Shown piece by piece: positions 25,994-39,740 of a stretch of 64,000 bases of DNA. Under the pieces are notes generated by a model. That model was given only the letters and a program-made list of their open reading frames with translations, was not told where the DNA came from and did no database searches. The stretch covers positions 45,416-109,415 of the forward strand of contig JAYMTL010000057.1 of the NCBI GenBank assembly GCA_036897445.1, read 5' to 3'. Each line of letters opens with the position of its first letter. The first letter of the stretch is position 1. Origin of the DNA: Pelargonium tetragonum. Taxonomy: Eukaryota; Streptophyta; Magnoliopsida; Geraniales; Geraniaceae. The position numbers and the translations under genes are program-made.

Positions 25994-27139
25994 GGTAACT
26001 AATAAGCGCAACACAGAATACTGATACGGAAGATTCTCTGGCAACTGTTTACCCTCATGCTAAGAGAAGAATGAAGACATTAATTGACTCTTTTCTAAAC
26101 TATTAAACAGGAACTCCGTGTATAAGCTTATTATCGGAATAGTCCTCTCTAGATAATCTGGTTTATATAACACCTTTGCCGGCTTATCCCCTGCTATTAC
26201 AGATATGCTAGATCGGAATCTCTATACTAATAGTACTATTCCTGGCTTTCACCAAGAATAGTAAAGAGTATCCTTGCAAACCAAGTATCTGCCTTAGCAT
26301 CAAGTCCCTTTCAGTCTTTACCGTTAATGTCAGACTCCAAAAAACCCAGGTAAAGTGTCAAACTTTACTGCTATTAGTATTAGAACAATTCTTTACCTTT
26401 AGGTACTACAGATACAGACTTCCTTTCAGAATATTAGTTAATGCAAATGACTAGAATCAGTAGCCCGTTTGTAGATTATGGCATTTCCAGTTTTATCGAT
26501 TAATTCTTTTTCCTTATATTCCTGTAGAATCTTTAACTCCTTTATCTACACAGGTCAACTTGCCTAAAGATCTTAAGGGTAATATCCCACACTCACTATT
26601 CTCCTTTTCCTTTCCAAGACTACTAATACAAATTAATTATCAGCTTTACATCATCGCTTTAAGAGTTAGGATTAACAGCTATACAGATATCTCATTAGAT
26701 CACTTTGCTTGCTAGATAGAATTTTCCTAGCAAAGTAGGTTACAGAAACCCTAATCAGTTTATTAGCCGCAACTACACTTCTTATCTTTCTATGAGTACA
26801 CCTTAAACCTAAATGGTTACCTTAATTTATCAGGAACCAAACCTCTAAGTTGTAACTAAACTCTAAGGAAAATAGGACTCTACTCTCAGAAAGTAAAGAA
26901 ACCTGCTAATAGACGAATGAAGATATTATATAGATCGGAATAGTACTCTTAAGGAAGATCCCCACAAGACTTCTGCTCGCTAAAACTAAAAGAAGTAAAC
27001 AAGAGCTACGGAAGATTTAAGACAGTACAGCACTGCCCATTACAGATTATCAGATATTTTCGACTCGAGATGCTACTACAATGCAAAGAAGGTATACAGA
27101 TTCTGTGTTTAACACCTTTGCTATACACAATTCTCGATC

Positions 27140-27166
27140 TCTCCTAAGGAAGACTTGTTTCCATTA
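27140..27166 (+). repeat. 27-nt exact direct repeat, copy 1 (block B)
   Basis: This 27-base sequence, starting TCTCCTAAGG and ending TTTCCATTA, is identical to 60145-60171. In both copies it is preceded by ACAATTCTCGATC. The words abut here, while the other copy has five extra bases between them. Confidence 0.85.
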
Positions 27167-28695
27167 ATTATCAGTTATCCTCAGCAGCACCTAATAAGCT
27201 TATGATCGGAAGACTCACCTCCCTAGATAGATCTCCCTTTCCAAAGAATTCAGGGTTTAGGTGCTTTTAGATATGTAACAAATCCCTATAAAAAGAAGAG
27301 TCCTAAATTTAGAATCGGATAGTATAGCTATTAAGATATTAAGATTAAGAAAGCTCTTAGGAGTGTTAAAGTAGGGCTGCAAAACAATAAGCTAGGATAC
27401 AGAATCTGGTGGAAAGTGTTTAGTAAACCAGTCTTAGTTGGGTATTTTATTAAGCTTTTATTGGCAGGGGGTTTCCTAGGAAGGTGTAAAGGAAAACGGA
27501 GCCTATAAGTTGTTTTAGAGAGATAAAGACCTTGAAAAGCAGAAGCTAGGAGTATCCCTTCTAGAGACTGGATATTTAATTAAGTAAAAAGCAGGAGTCT
27601 GCAAATCCAGATTTCCTTTCGAGTAGGAGCTTTTAAAAAGTCTTTCGAAAGTATAAGAGCTTTAAATTCATTTAAATTTAAATTAAAGGAGAGTCTTGGT
27701 CTCAATTGATTAGAATCTCCTTTGTCAACTTCTTTTTTTATTTAAACGCTGCAAGCGATTCCTTTATTAAGATGCTACTACAAATACGGGTTTCCTACGG
27801 AATTCTAAGCTAGATACACCCAGGTCTTACTCACTCGGATTTCCCCTTGTTGCCCAGTATAGAGCAGACCGCAGTTTATTAGAAAACCCTTTCTCCATGG
27901 GAATCCGTCCCCTTTCTGTTTGGTACCGGGTACTCGTGTTATATCCTTTAGTAAGGTAATACCTTTGGTTTTTTTATAGATAACTATTGTGGTATCCTAC
28001 ACCGTCCTTGAATTAGAGAAAAATATGTATAATTATTTGTAAAAAGCAGTCATTGCATCACATATAGAATGCAGCCCCCTTAAAACTACGTGGAATTCAG
28101 AAAGGAGAGCCCCCCCTTACTATTAACTTATTAATTAAATAGAGGATTAATTCCCCTTGGCAGAAGTCCTATATAGTATCTATTTCTCGTAATCAAAAGA
28201 GTATCCTTGTCAGTTTCGCGTGACAAAAAGCTTTTCAATTGGACATTTCCTGTATACAAAATCCTGTACTTTTAGGTGTTTCTTTCATAGGGTTTTTATA
28301 GTATAGAAATCCGGATCTAGTAGTAAATCTCAGCTTCTCTTAGATCTTATTTCGAGGTCCCAGCCCGACGTACTTTAACTTTTTTTAAGTATTGCTCCTA
28401 GGCCTAAACCTCTACGGGTACTTTTTGCTTCTTTCTGGTTTTTAAGAAAATAAGAGCTTTTCCTTTATAGATAGATAGGTTAGCGTTATTAAAGTTAGGC
28501 AACGCAAGTTGGGGATAGTTTATTTTATTGAGTCGAGAAGTCTATAAGATATAAAGAGGGATTTTGTATGCTAAAATAAAAGGGGTTTCCTCTGTGCTTA
28601 ATAACAGGTTTTTACAAAAAGTAAGTTAAATCTTGTTTAAGCCGGTTAAGTAAGTAAATTTAAGAAAAGTACAGGTATAGCTAAGAAAATTAAGG

Positions 28696-28726
28696 AAGTA
28701 AGTCAATCAGAGGTGGATGCTGGCTA
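28696..28726 (+). repeat. 31-nt dispersed repeat, copy 2
   Basis: This is the second copy of the element at 10642-10672, differing at one position (AGAGGTGG here against AGAAGTGG). Here the repeat is followed by AAGG, elsewhere by TTCC. Confidence 0.8.
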
Positions 28727-31700
28727 AGGGGTAAGCATTTATATTCAGAAGATTTTCTTGCATTACCCTTATTCCGCACCCCGGGAACACCTAACCTTTC
28801 TAATCTCTCTAAAGATCTGCCCTCCTTATAGCAATAACACCTAAACAGTGAGGGAATAGACCTTAATAAGAATAGAACAACTCTACCAAATAATGTCTAT
28901 TTAGACTCCTATCTAATAAGTGGAATAGCTATAATGAGGAATACATTAGCTACAGGCAACAGACCTACAAAATAAGTATAGCTACAAAGTTACCAAGATA
29001 GAGAGTTTAGCTCGTAAGAAATTAGGTCTAGTAAAAGTTCTCTAGGTTAAGTAAGTCTACTAAAATAAAAATGTATACTGCTTTAGAGATTCTAATAATT
29101 TTCCGAGTAAGAACAGTTTCAACTAAACTAATGAGGTAGAACTGAGTATAGGGTTTTATTACAGGATAAAAAAGCAAAAGGGTCATTTTGCCTGGGAAGT
29201 CCTCTAAAGCTAAGGGTCTGGTATGCTATTTGCTATTTGTGTAATGATCCCTAACTTGTAAGTTTCTGAAAAAGATAGTAATTTAAAATTATACAGGACT
29301 GACTCAAAAAGTCTAAAACGTAGGAGAAGAAGATCTTAAAGGGGCAAACTGGTGATACTTTATTTTAAGTTTTAGCGGCTCTTTGGCTATAAAAAAGTGA
29401 GGGTTGTTCTAGTATTCCTTTGTTTCCAAGTTTCAGATTCCTATAGTATAAAAAGTATAAGAGAGCAAGTCTAGGAACTTATACTTCTATAGAAATTCTT
29501 AATTCTTGGTCTTTCCCATTTTTTAAGCCGTAAACGCAAACCGGTAGTAGGTTTAATTATTAGAATCTTTTGAGGGGTATTGTAATAAAAAGTAATAACA
29601 AGTTCGACCCTTTTTATAGGTAGGGGTTTGGGGGTTCAAAAGGGGACTCTAGGTATAACAGAATTCGGGGAAAGTACTTTTGAGTTAGGATAAGACTCCT
29701 TTAATTCTTTGGAGCAATAGGAGTTCTTAGTCTCTGAAACAGAAGTCCGGGACACTCGGGAATTTTAAAAGGGCGGGCTAGGAGGAAAACTCCAAAAAGG
29801 TTAGGGTGCTTTTCAAGATCTAGTTAGATCCATTATTTAAGGTATCTGATATAGCTAAGAAATTCACTTTCAATAAATATTAAAGCTCTTTTAGCAACGC
29901 AATAAATTAATAACTCATTTTTCTTAAAAAAGACTTCTTTATTAGAGTAAAGTCGGGAACTCCTGGAAGTAAGCCCTAGATACCTGGTCGAGAATAGATA
30001 GAACGTAAATACCAACAGGTTTCCGTTTTAGCTTAGTTAAGAGGTATTACTAAAAAGTATAACATGCAATTTGAGAGCGGGGTTGAGTTATTAATTATAT
30101 GATAAGAAAATTTCCCTAGTATTCTTGAACAAGTTCTTGTCGAAAATACTCTATATGATAGGGAAGCATAAAAGTCAATTTCATTTCACGGGGTAACCTA
30201 GCGTGGGTGTGTTTAGTGCTGTTAGGGCACTTTTTCCAGATAAGGTATTTAGTGTGACTCCAATAATAGAGATTTTTACTGAGGGAGATCCCGAGAAATT
30301 AACATTTCCTTTTCCTATATATTCGAACTCCCTTTTAGTTTCAAGCAGCGGGATTGGTACTTAACTTGAGTTCAAACAAGGCTACTCTTTTAGTTCATAT
30401 AAAAAGAAAGCAAGTGAAAAAATCCCCTTATTATATAGCTAAGCTAGAATTTCTTTTGAATTTTTAGACGCCGGGATACTTACCAGACTTTTTAATTAAA
30501 AAATTTTATACATTTTTCGTGAAGTATTAGGACAAAAAGAATCCTATATAGAACTTCGGGCATTACGTTACTAAAACTACTAATTACGGGATAACTCCTC
30601 TTCCTAGGGGTAAGAATTCTGAACAGTTTCTTTTCGGGGGCACTGCTATCAACTACAAGATTTCCAATTCAAGTTGGGTATAAGGCTTAATAGATCTACG
30701 GAATTCCGTTTCTGAATTATAGGGGAAAACTAGGTGTTCGTTATCTAAATACGTAAGTTTCAGGAGAAGTATGCCGCACTTTTTATTTCATAAGCATAGG
30801 ATTCTACTACTTAGGCTAAATTAAATACTAAAGAAATCCCTTTTGGTTCCTGAACTTAACGAGGCAGTTTAGGAATACCCAGTTTTTAGTAGGCTTTTTG
30901 ATACCAAGAAAAAAGCATTTTTATCATTATATATTCTTACAGGCAATCTCGTTGATTGCACCCTTTTGACTTGTTACAGTGCAGGAACTTCAAAAGTCTA
31001 CCCAGTCCAAGCCCTTAACTCTGAAATAAACTTTTTTTATCTAAAAGCATAAGACAATACCTAAGATATAGGTCTAGGTTAGAGAGTTAAAACCCCTTTT
31101 TCTACTTTGGAATTGTGTATATCGACATTGGTTTACCCTTCACTTGAGGAAAGTTAATTCTAGTTGGGACAATCTCGGGAAACCCTGGAAAAAGCCAAGG
31201 ACTTAACCGTGTACTTGAGGAGTGCTGCCAAGGTATTTGCCTATCGTTGTACAAAATCTTTAGTGCTTTTCCTTAGGTATCCCTCGTAAGTTAAATGCGG
31301 GGTTGTATACCACCTGCTTTTGGAATGCTATGGAGTTGCTTGTATATACTATAGAAAAGGCATACTCTTATTACCTTATTCTCAGTGCAAGGCACTTTTT
31401 TCAGTATAGTAAAAGTAAGGGGGATAACAATTCTCGTACCAGAAGTTAATAAGTTATACTCATAAGAAATTTAGGGTTCCCGCTCAGTAAATACAACTAA
31501 CTCAAATGAAATTCCGGTGCAATAAATAAAATAAATAAACGGATTAATCTAAAAAACCCCGGTTTATCCTGGTTCAATACAACTCCTATGCTAAGGGGTC
31601 TCCAAATATCGGGAAAATCAAACCGTGCAATACGGGAATATCCAGTTCCTAAAGTAGAGCTCTTAAGGCTTAAAAAGTTATAATTATATATATAAGTATA

Positions 31701-33550
31701 TATAATGAAAGTAAAGAGTAAACTCAGTAGCTTAACCACTTAAGCTAATAAAGAAAAAGAAATTCCTTAAAAGTCTTGTTTAACAAAAGTCTACTTGAGG
31801 GGTACACTCACTACAAGAAGCTCAGAGAAATACCGGTTTAGTCTTTTTCTGTTGTACTTGACCTAGTTTTAATTAAGTAGTCAGTCACAAGGAAATGTGA
31901 AAGTGTAAAAGGAGTTTTTCTTCAGTGGATAAAAAACTTAGAGATAAAATAAGTAGAGAATAGGGTTTAATAGCGCAATCTCTGAAGCCTTGGGTAGCAA
32001 AACAAGGATAGGTTTAGGTCTTAAGAAGGCTGTGAGGGCTTTGAAGAGTAGGAGTCTAGGAAAAGTATAAGATGCGGACTTGTAGAGACTTAGTAAACAC
32101 TTAATTCTATTTATATATACAGGATGATTTTTTGAATACTTTTTTAAATGTCTGAACCAGAAAAAGAAACTAATACATCTGCATGATTCCTAGGACTTTT
32201 TATTCTTATTTAGGGTTTCCTTGAGTATATTGCACCAAATATTAGTTAGTGTTCATACGATTCCCTTATTATTCTGAAATGAAATTCCTTTTTTAGTCTC
32301 TAAGTTATAGCAACAATTGAACTGAGCGCTGCCCCAATTAGGGTACTTTAAAAGACCTCTTAGAAAAGTAAGAGAAACTTGAGGGGTATATAACATTGAA
32401 TATTAGAAGCTCCAATTAAAAATGACGGGACGTAGGGGCTACATATATAGGAGCTTTGTTTAAGATTGGGTACCCCTTCTCTGATTACAAGAAAGCTTTT
32501 AATTACCGAGATTGGGCTAAAAGTTTTTAGTGTGTACAAAAATTGGCAGACTACTGACCTCTACGAGAGCCCATAATGCCAATCTTTTAGGAAAAAGTAG
32601 AGAATAATGATATATTAACTTTTCCGTGTTAGTGTACTCCGGTTCAGAAGGGGCCTATGTAACTTTGACTAAGCTACTGCTTTAATCTCGATTTATAAAG
32701 TTGGGAATCCCCACAAAGTTTTACCGGGGGAGGCCTATCTAATATATTTGTAGCTATAACAGCCCCTAAACTTATTCAACAAAAAGGTAACTTTTCTAGC
32801 CCCAAAACCCTTAAGCTACGCTTTGATATAAATTTTTCTTTCTGGGAATCCCGCTACTTTTATAAACGTCACCCACGAACCCCTGTCGTACCTGTTTATA
32901 TTATAGAGTTCCCTTTTTAACTAACTAACGAAGAGAGCATTCCCGCCTTGCTCATTCAAAGTATCCTCAATTTCTTACTTATAGTATAGGGAAAAGGAAA
33001 TCCCAAGTATAACCTTGTATAGAAAATAGACTTTTTACTTGCAACTTCGCATCTTCTAACAACCCCAAACTTTACTTAAAGGGATCCTTTTTTGTAGGCC
33101 CCGACAATGGGTAAAAGGGTACTTAGAATTAGCTTCCCTGGGGAATTAATCGAACGGTTTTAGTCTTTAGTTTCTTATCTTAAAACGAAGAAATCTATAA
33201 ACTAGCTATGGAAAGCTTTTAAACGGCCATATGCTGGGTTTTGAATTCAAGCATCCGCGCAAATTACTTCCTAAGGGTTTATTGTTTTTGTGAATCAGAG
33301 TAGAATAATATCCCGGTAAGAATATATATATATAGGATAAGAAACAGCCTAAAGCTTAACCAGTAATTCTTATAATGGAGTTTTACCTTTCAGGAACCTT
33401 GTAATATGCGAAGATACTTGTATGTAAATAAAGTCTTTAGCACTTCTTTTTTTATACAGGTATCTTGAGTCAGCGTATGCAGTCTCTTGTTATTGATGAG
33501 GGCTGCCCTATTAATTAAAAAAGCCTAAAGTGAAATAATAAGTACTAAAT

Positions 33551-33609
33551 GAAACGGGTTTGAACCCTTGGGTTTATAGTCAACAAGTAGTTGCTCTATC
33601 TTTAATTCC
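33551..33609 (-). pseudogene. tRNA-like sequence, possibly Asn-like
   Basis: On the minus strand GATAGAGCAAC (D-arm 3' half) is followed by TTGTTGAC, which could be a relic of a GUU anticodon arm, and then AAGGGTTCAAACCC (T arm). GGG/CCC pairs around the T loop. The 5' D-stem half, the anticodon stem and the acceptor stem do not form. Confidence 0.25.
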
Positions 33610-34559
33610 AAATTTGTTATCCTAGTAGGAAACTCTGCAAACTCAGAGACTATTAAGTTTCTACTTAAGTAATTTTTGCTCTTTCAAAAAGGGTTAAGAG
33701 CTACTAAGGCTTCTCTTATTTATCTAGATAAAGTGTCCCTACTTTTTGGTTTAGTATAGTATTGGTCCTGCTCTTTTATTTGAAAGGAATACCCCCGCTC
33801 TAATAGCTAGTAATAAGCTTTTTATTATCGCATTACTTACTTACAAAGTCTGAAAAAGAAGCTTCCTTTATAAAACCAAATGGACAGAGCGATTCCGTAA
33901 CCCTATAAAATAGGAGTCAGGTACACCGAAGTTAGAAAAATGAAAAACTTGTAAAAAACCTATTGAGAAGGTTTTTTCCTAAAGCGGGTTTTGATCATTA
34001 CATTAACTGGAAACTCTATTAAGGGTAAGGGTAGGTTTTTGAATGACTAAAGAAAGATAGAAAGGGTTCCCCATAGGACTCTTTTGGAACGGATAGCTCG
34101 AAATTTTTGACATTGTCAACTAGGGATTGCTTTATTATTATAAGCACCTACTCTCAAGAAAGGGATTAGGATTTTCCTTGAATTCATGGCTGTTGTGATC
34201 AGACTCTGAGAAGGGTCTTCAAGAAAGGAGGCTCCCCTAGTTATCAATTGACGAGGGGGTTCAAAGCATGTTATATATAGACTTCTAAGACAAGATAAAG
34301 TCTTGCGGGACCGGCCTCTGTAAAGAGTCTCCTATCAAGTATTAAGAGCCCCTATTTTAGTATAGGATCTCACGAGAAGCATTTTTATCTCGAATTACCA
34401 TTCTTCCTTTAGGGGTATTACGCAACAAGGAATTCCCTTTCTTTTTTAGTGGAGTTTTCCCCAGTCTAATAGCTATAACACCTGCTCTAGAAGTAGGTAA
34501 GGCGCTCAGACAGAGTTAGTATAACCCGAAAGTATGGAGTAGATAAATGCTTCAGTTAA

Positions 34560-35060
34560 GCGAGTAGCTCTTTTCCTTGATCAGTGGAATTATATATCTT
34601 TTCTTTCTTCCTCTTTGAATTAGCTAACTATCTCGTTGATCGTTACCTTTACCCGATCCTTGACTCTTGCTGGGTTCTTCTTTCCCTAATCCAAAAACGA
34701 CTCCTAATGCTTTAACTGATTCTTGACCTTTCCTTTCCCATTTGGTTTCCCTTTTCCTAATGCTTGACTATTTGGTATTGGTTGGTCTTTCTTTCAGTCA
34801 GTAAAGCAAGCCAAGCTTCCTTCAAGATAAACCTTTTGCCTCTAAGTCTCTATCAGTACACTGCTTTTCCACAGAGCTATAATAACCCCCTTACCCCAGA
34901 ACTTGCTTCTTAAAAGCTAGAAGACTCTATATCAGCATTCTCTTAATAGCGGTGCCTGCAGCTCTTTTTCCTCTTGGCTATACACCTGTAGCTAGAATTT
35001 CTGCTTATTAGGAGTTTAGTATATTACTTATTAACTTTTTAGATTAAGGTTATTACCTCT
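34560..35060. other. Pyrimidine-rich non-coding tract
   Basis: The plus strand is strongly enriched in CTT, TTCC and CTTGA words, a texture common in plant mitochondrial spacers. No open frame or RNA gene is seen. Confidence 0.4.
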
Positions 35061-35550
35061 TATTCTTAGAGTTACTACTACAGAGAGAGCAGAAAGATAA
35101 GTGTTCTACCCGACCGTAGTATAACGGAAGAAATGCTATATAGTATAAGGATAGAACAGGAATACCCTATACCCACTAACATAAACTTTCTTCCTTTCCC
35201 TTAGTTATGCTTACTTTCCTTATGCCTACTGCCTATACCTAAGCCTCTAAAAGAAGAATCCTTAGAAACTCTTACCTAAACTAACAACAAAGAAATCCAA
35301 AATAGGGAGGGCTTTTTTTAGCAGGATCTCACCCAATTTAAGTAACGATAGAACTCTAAAGGGGTTTCTCTCTGAGTAAGCTATTGTACCCATAATAGAG
35401 TATCCTTTTAAGAAAGCTTCAAAAGGTGCGCCCTGGGAATTCCAACAAATTTCTATACTTCTTATAATCAAAGTGAGCTAAGGTGTAAACCCTTTACTAA
35501 CTATTTCAAAAAGACTCCGAGAAATTGCAAAATAACCAAACCCTTCTTAC

Positions 35551-35617
35551 AACTCGTTGAAGTGGTTAGATCGGAACTCTCTTTTAGGACATGTCACTGG
35601 TTCAAGTCCAACTCCAC
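35551..35617 (+). pseudogene. tRNA-like sequence, identity unclear
   Basis: A D-loop-like AGTGGTTAGA is followed by a possible anticodon loop CTTTTAG and a T loop in the context ACTGGTTCAAGTCC. Spacing between these landmarks is about right for a tRNA. The anticodon stem does not pair, the T stem keeps three pairs and no 5' acceptor partner is found. The repeat word TAGATCGGAA falls inside it at 35567-35576. Confidence 0.25.
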
Positions 35618-37354
35618 AAGGAAACCTTCAGGTTTAAGTCTTAGCCTGGTGGTTGAGAGCTGTTATTATAGTGTGGTCTAGCTTCTAATAGGAGAGGTAT
35701 AGGTATGAAGACTAAGTTACAGAAGTCAATTAAAGCCCCCTTTTTTGGTCAGATCTTTTTCCTTGACTATATTATCATTTGTTGTAAGGTAACTTTGAAT
35801 TTCTTTTAGATAGTTTTGTTTGATTTGCTGAAATCTACTGTCTTTTTGTTGAGGTTGGTTCGTCAATGTAATTTGCTATGTCTAGTTCTTTAAGTATAAA
35901 ACTGGGATCTTTTATAAGATATTTACAGCGAGCCTCTTTTAAGAATCTCTGTTAAAATCTTGCTTTAAATTGTTGAATTTGCGGTCGTTATTTGTAATAA
36001 TTACAATGAGGAGTTCCCGTTTCTTATACTAGGATATTTTGAGCTTTTCTGATGAAAATACCCTTGTGTAAAAATGTCCGGAAACTTAGGTAGGAAGTTC
36101 TTTTGTAGAAGAAGCTAGCATATTAGTATCATAAATATTGGAGTAAGAGTTGTAAGAAAAAGTGAAGGGTGTATAAGATTGGCTCAGATCGAACCCAGCA
36201 GCTGGCATAATAGAGATAGAAAGAAAAACCCAATTAGCTTAGGATAAGCACATGAATCAACTATCAATAGAAGGACTAGGCTTTAGTCAGTTAATATGAA
36301 AACATTCCTTGTTCGATGTAAAAAAACCCGTCCTTATTAAGTATATTCAGTAACCACTCTTCAGATAAAAAGAATTTCGGTTAGAATTTCCCGTCAATTA
36401 GCGAGATGAGTGGAAGTACTTAGTGTCTAGACTAGAAATGGGCCTTTCCTGATAGTAAGTTTAGTGGAACTCTACAGTCTAAATAGTCATCAGTTACAAA
36501 GAATAAGTTTAGTTTGTAAAGAGTGTATCCTTTCCTTTAGTCTGGAATTTAATAAACACCAAGAAAGAAGCGTGCCTATGTAGCCACTTAGCCAATCAAC
36601 TACTCAAAAATGCGTGTGTAAAGGTGTAAGCATAACCCTCTAGCTCCATCCATCTCGGAGCGTGATAGTGCGTCTGTGACCTCTAATTTGATTATCTCAG
36701 GTTAAAAGTTAGAAATACCCTAAGTTTTAGAAGTTTAGGATTAATTGTCAGTACGAGACTCCCCTTTACTCTTCGTAGCTATTTAGAGGTTGCACGGTAT
36801 TTTATCACTAGCGGATTTCCTTAGGAGCCTTCTGAATTGTATAAGAGGATGGATGTCAGAGTAATAAACCCTGTAATTGGCTTTTAAGTAGCAGGTAGTA
36901 TTTGTTTTTGTGGTATATAGCCGTAAAATATCTTTCCAGTGCTAAAAAGAGAAAGAAAGACTTTGTTATTGGATAATCCAGAGTAGGCAATTAAACCCGA
37001 AATTCGGTCCTTGAAAATCTGATTTAATTACTTCTATTAATATTCAATCAAAGATCTTTTGAAACGGATGCACGTCTTGCTTTTTATTAAAATATATTTA
37101 TTATTTATTCTAGTTATAAAATAATAATCGAGAATAGTTTTTAATGAAGTTGATTTTTAGATATGTAATATCCCCGGGAATATTTTAAACTTTCGCTAGG
37201 ACTAGATTACTTAGAATTTTCTGTGGTATGATTCGAACCTCTAATTAGGGAACTTTCGATTTTTGATTTACCTCACTCCAACTTAATTGTAATTATTTAG
37301 ATATAGGTTTTCCCAAATCAATTCATAGATGAAATAATGAAATAAAGTTAGTAG

Positions 37355-37365
37355 AAAAAAAAAAA
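37355..37365 (+). repeat. Run of 11 A
   Basis: Eleven consecutive A residues, about 230 bases after a very AT-rich patch at 37081-37130. Confidence 0.95.
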
Positions 37366-38879
37366 GATAAAGGGGGTTCTTAATATTTTGGGGTACTACT
37401 TTGAATATTAATATTAAGATTTTAGATTAGAGCTTTCTTTGTATATTATAGTAACTCCGTAAAGCATGTATTAGATTTTGAGTAGCCCTACTTGAAACAC
37501 TAGATAATAAAAAAGGGGGGCTTTATCAATACTTTGAAATTTAAGATATCTAGACCTTGGGCTAAAAAGAGCATTCCTCGCCTTTCAGATGAGAAGAAGG
37601 GAGGTATACAGATACTAAGTTAAAGCAATCGTATAGCCTTTTCGTGCACTATATCTAAAGTTAGTATAACCTTATATACGTTTCTACATTTCTTTTAATT
37701 TCGTTTGTTTTAGCATATTATTTGCTTCCCATAACTTGCCTTTATTTGGTTTACTTTAGCACTTTCTAGTGAAACTTATTTGCAGAGTTTACTATTAGCT
37801 TCTTTTCCTTATATTGAGTATTCCGTAAAAAGAAATTTCCTTTATGTCTATTTCACAGAAGGTTTGCCCTTGACAACATTTACCTGCTGAACTTGCTTTG
37901 TGAGGAGCAAAAAGGTATTATAATAGTGGCATGTGTGCTTTCCTTGATTGGAAAGCCTTTATAACTAGAACTAAATAGAGCTCTCTCTTGTGTTCGAACC
38001 TTACTTTATTATAGGTATTTAGATTATTGTTAGACTTTTTCGAGTTTGTAATTGTGTACCCAAAATTTGAGGATCCCATTATTATTATAAAGTCAAGCTA
38101 GGAATAATTGTGTAAGTTACGATCATTGGCAGAATTCTCTTTCCTTAAATATAGAGTCAAACTACCAATCTATAAGTCCTACTAAATTTCTTACTAGCAC
38201 AACGGAGAACCTTAGTAAAAAGTAAGGAAGCCGACTTTTAACTATAAGTCTCTATACTTTATAAGGTAATCTTAAAAAGAGACGAGAGTTTTTACACAAA
38301 ACCCTTTATACTTCTCAACAACTCAAGATTAAGCTAGAACTGAGACTCGTTTTTCGATCTGTAAGAAGCGGCGAGCCTTAACTTTTGTGGGCTTGAACGA
38401 TCAATTCTATTTCTATGCTGCCATTGAATTCTAGACCTTTTCACTTGTCAAACGTACATATCTTGCCTTACTGAAAACAAGGCATTCCTAGGATTTAACT
38501 ACTCTATTTAAGGATTGTTATACTCGAATTTCAAGGGAGGGATATGCTCGTTAGTCGCAGTTCTATGCCTAAATCTTTCTATTTGATAATATGAGTCAAG
38601 GATATAGAAAAGTAGGGATATTTCTCTACAAGTATTACCCAAGAAAACCCCGAAGAGTTTACATAAATTTTGTTTAAAATCCGAGTCTAACTCAGTTCTT
38701 TTCCCTATTTGGAAAACCCTTTTATTATCTATATATATAGATTTACCAATTCTTAAAACTAGAGAATAACCTTTGGAAAACTTGAGACTTTACATTCTAC
38801 AAGCATACGCCTATTGCTAAATTACAAAGGGTCATACCTAGACTTCCCCCTTCTTTAGAGGTATCTCTATCTTACTTAC

Positions 38880-39740
38880 ACGCTTCCTTAACACCTACAT
38901 TAAACTAAGAAATTCTGTACTTGCCTGTATAGAAATCTCTATCCGAAAGAAAAAGGAAACCTCATGAAAAGAAAGGATAGAGATTCCAGTTATAGGTAAG
39001 ATTAAGGCCAGCTTTAGATGGAAAACAGGGTTACAGAAAAGCCAGGCTGTAATCTTGATTACAAGTATAGCTCTGAATAAGATAGGTATTATTTAGATTA
39101 AGAGGGGGACTAAGATAGAGATCCAGAGTTTAGCTCTGACAAGGCTAGCTTTAGTTAGTTAGAAGGTTGCTTATTTAGTGAGTTGTCCTGTATCTGTAGG
39201 AAATAAGTAAGATCTTTCCTTTCAATAGGCAAGCTAGTCTTGTAGCTATGTTTCTAGCCCATAAAGTAGCTTTAAAAGGAAAGGAATAGAACTATAGGCT
39301 CAGGTTCTGCTTGTTTTAGAGTATCTGGGTCTAGGACAGTAAGGTAGAGAAGATGCTAGGTTGTCTACTTATGCTTTGTGTTCTTTTGTTTCTTCTAGGT
39401 TTCCCATTTTGGATGAAAGTCTAAGGGAAGTGAACTCTAAAAAAAGTCATTTGTTTGTGATAAAGAGCATAGAAGTCAAGCTTCCCCGATCCAGTTAACG
39501 AAGTCAGTCGTAAGAAATTTCTAAGAGATAGTTTACAGGTATTAAGAGTAAGGCTTTCGAGAGGGTTCTAGTTCTAAAGAAAGGTATCAAGACTGAAAAG
39601 ACAGAAGAAAGCAATCAACCAAACCATCCCAACAACAAAAGTCAAGGTTTACCCTGGCTGAACGAAGAGAAGAGGAGGGCTCTAGCTTGTCTGATTGATA
39701 GTAACTCTGCTTTCTACTAACTTCTGTCAATAGGGATTGA
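38880..39740. other. Pyrimidine-to-purine switch tract
   Basis: Pyrimidine-rich words up to about 38940 give way to purine-rich words with ATAGCTCTGAA and GAGTTTAGCTCTGA, a similar arrangement to 11.1-12.3 kb. GGCTGAACGAAG at 39656-39667 is the exact reverse complement of 45322-45333. No gene is found. Confidence 0.4.

Larger units (their letters stand above)
25500..27360 (-). repeat. Repeat block B of recurring short words (reverse)
   Basis: This block has the same texture as A but inverted: TAGATCGGAA at 26209 and 26931 is the complement of the TTCCGATCTA in A and C. It shares several words with block D in direct orientation. These are a 27-base identity at 27140-27166, an 18-base identity at 25976-25993 and TAAACAGGAACT at 26104. 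No coding potential is seen. Confidence 0.6.

Noticed and set aside
26931-26940. Resemblance of the recurrent GATCGGAA word to a sequencing adapter
   Set aside because: Similarity stops after eight to ten bases at every copy, and each copy is embedded in different repeat-family sequence, so leftover adapter is unlikely.
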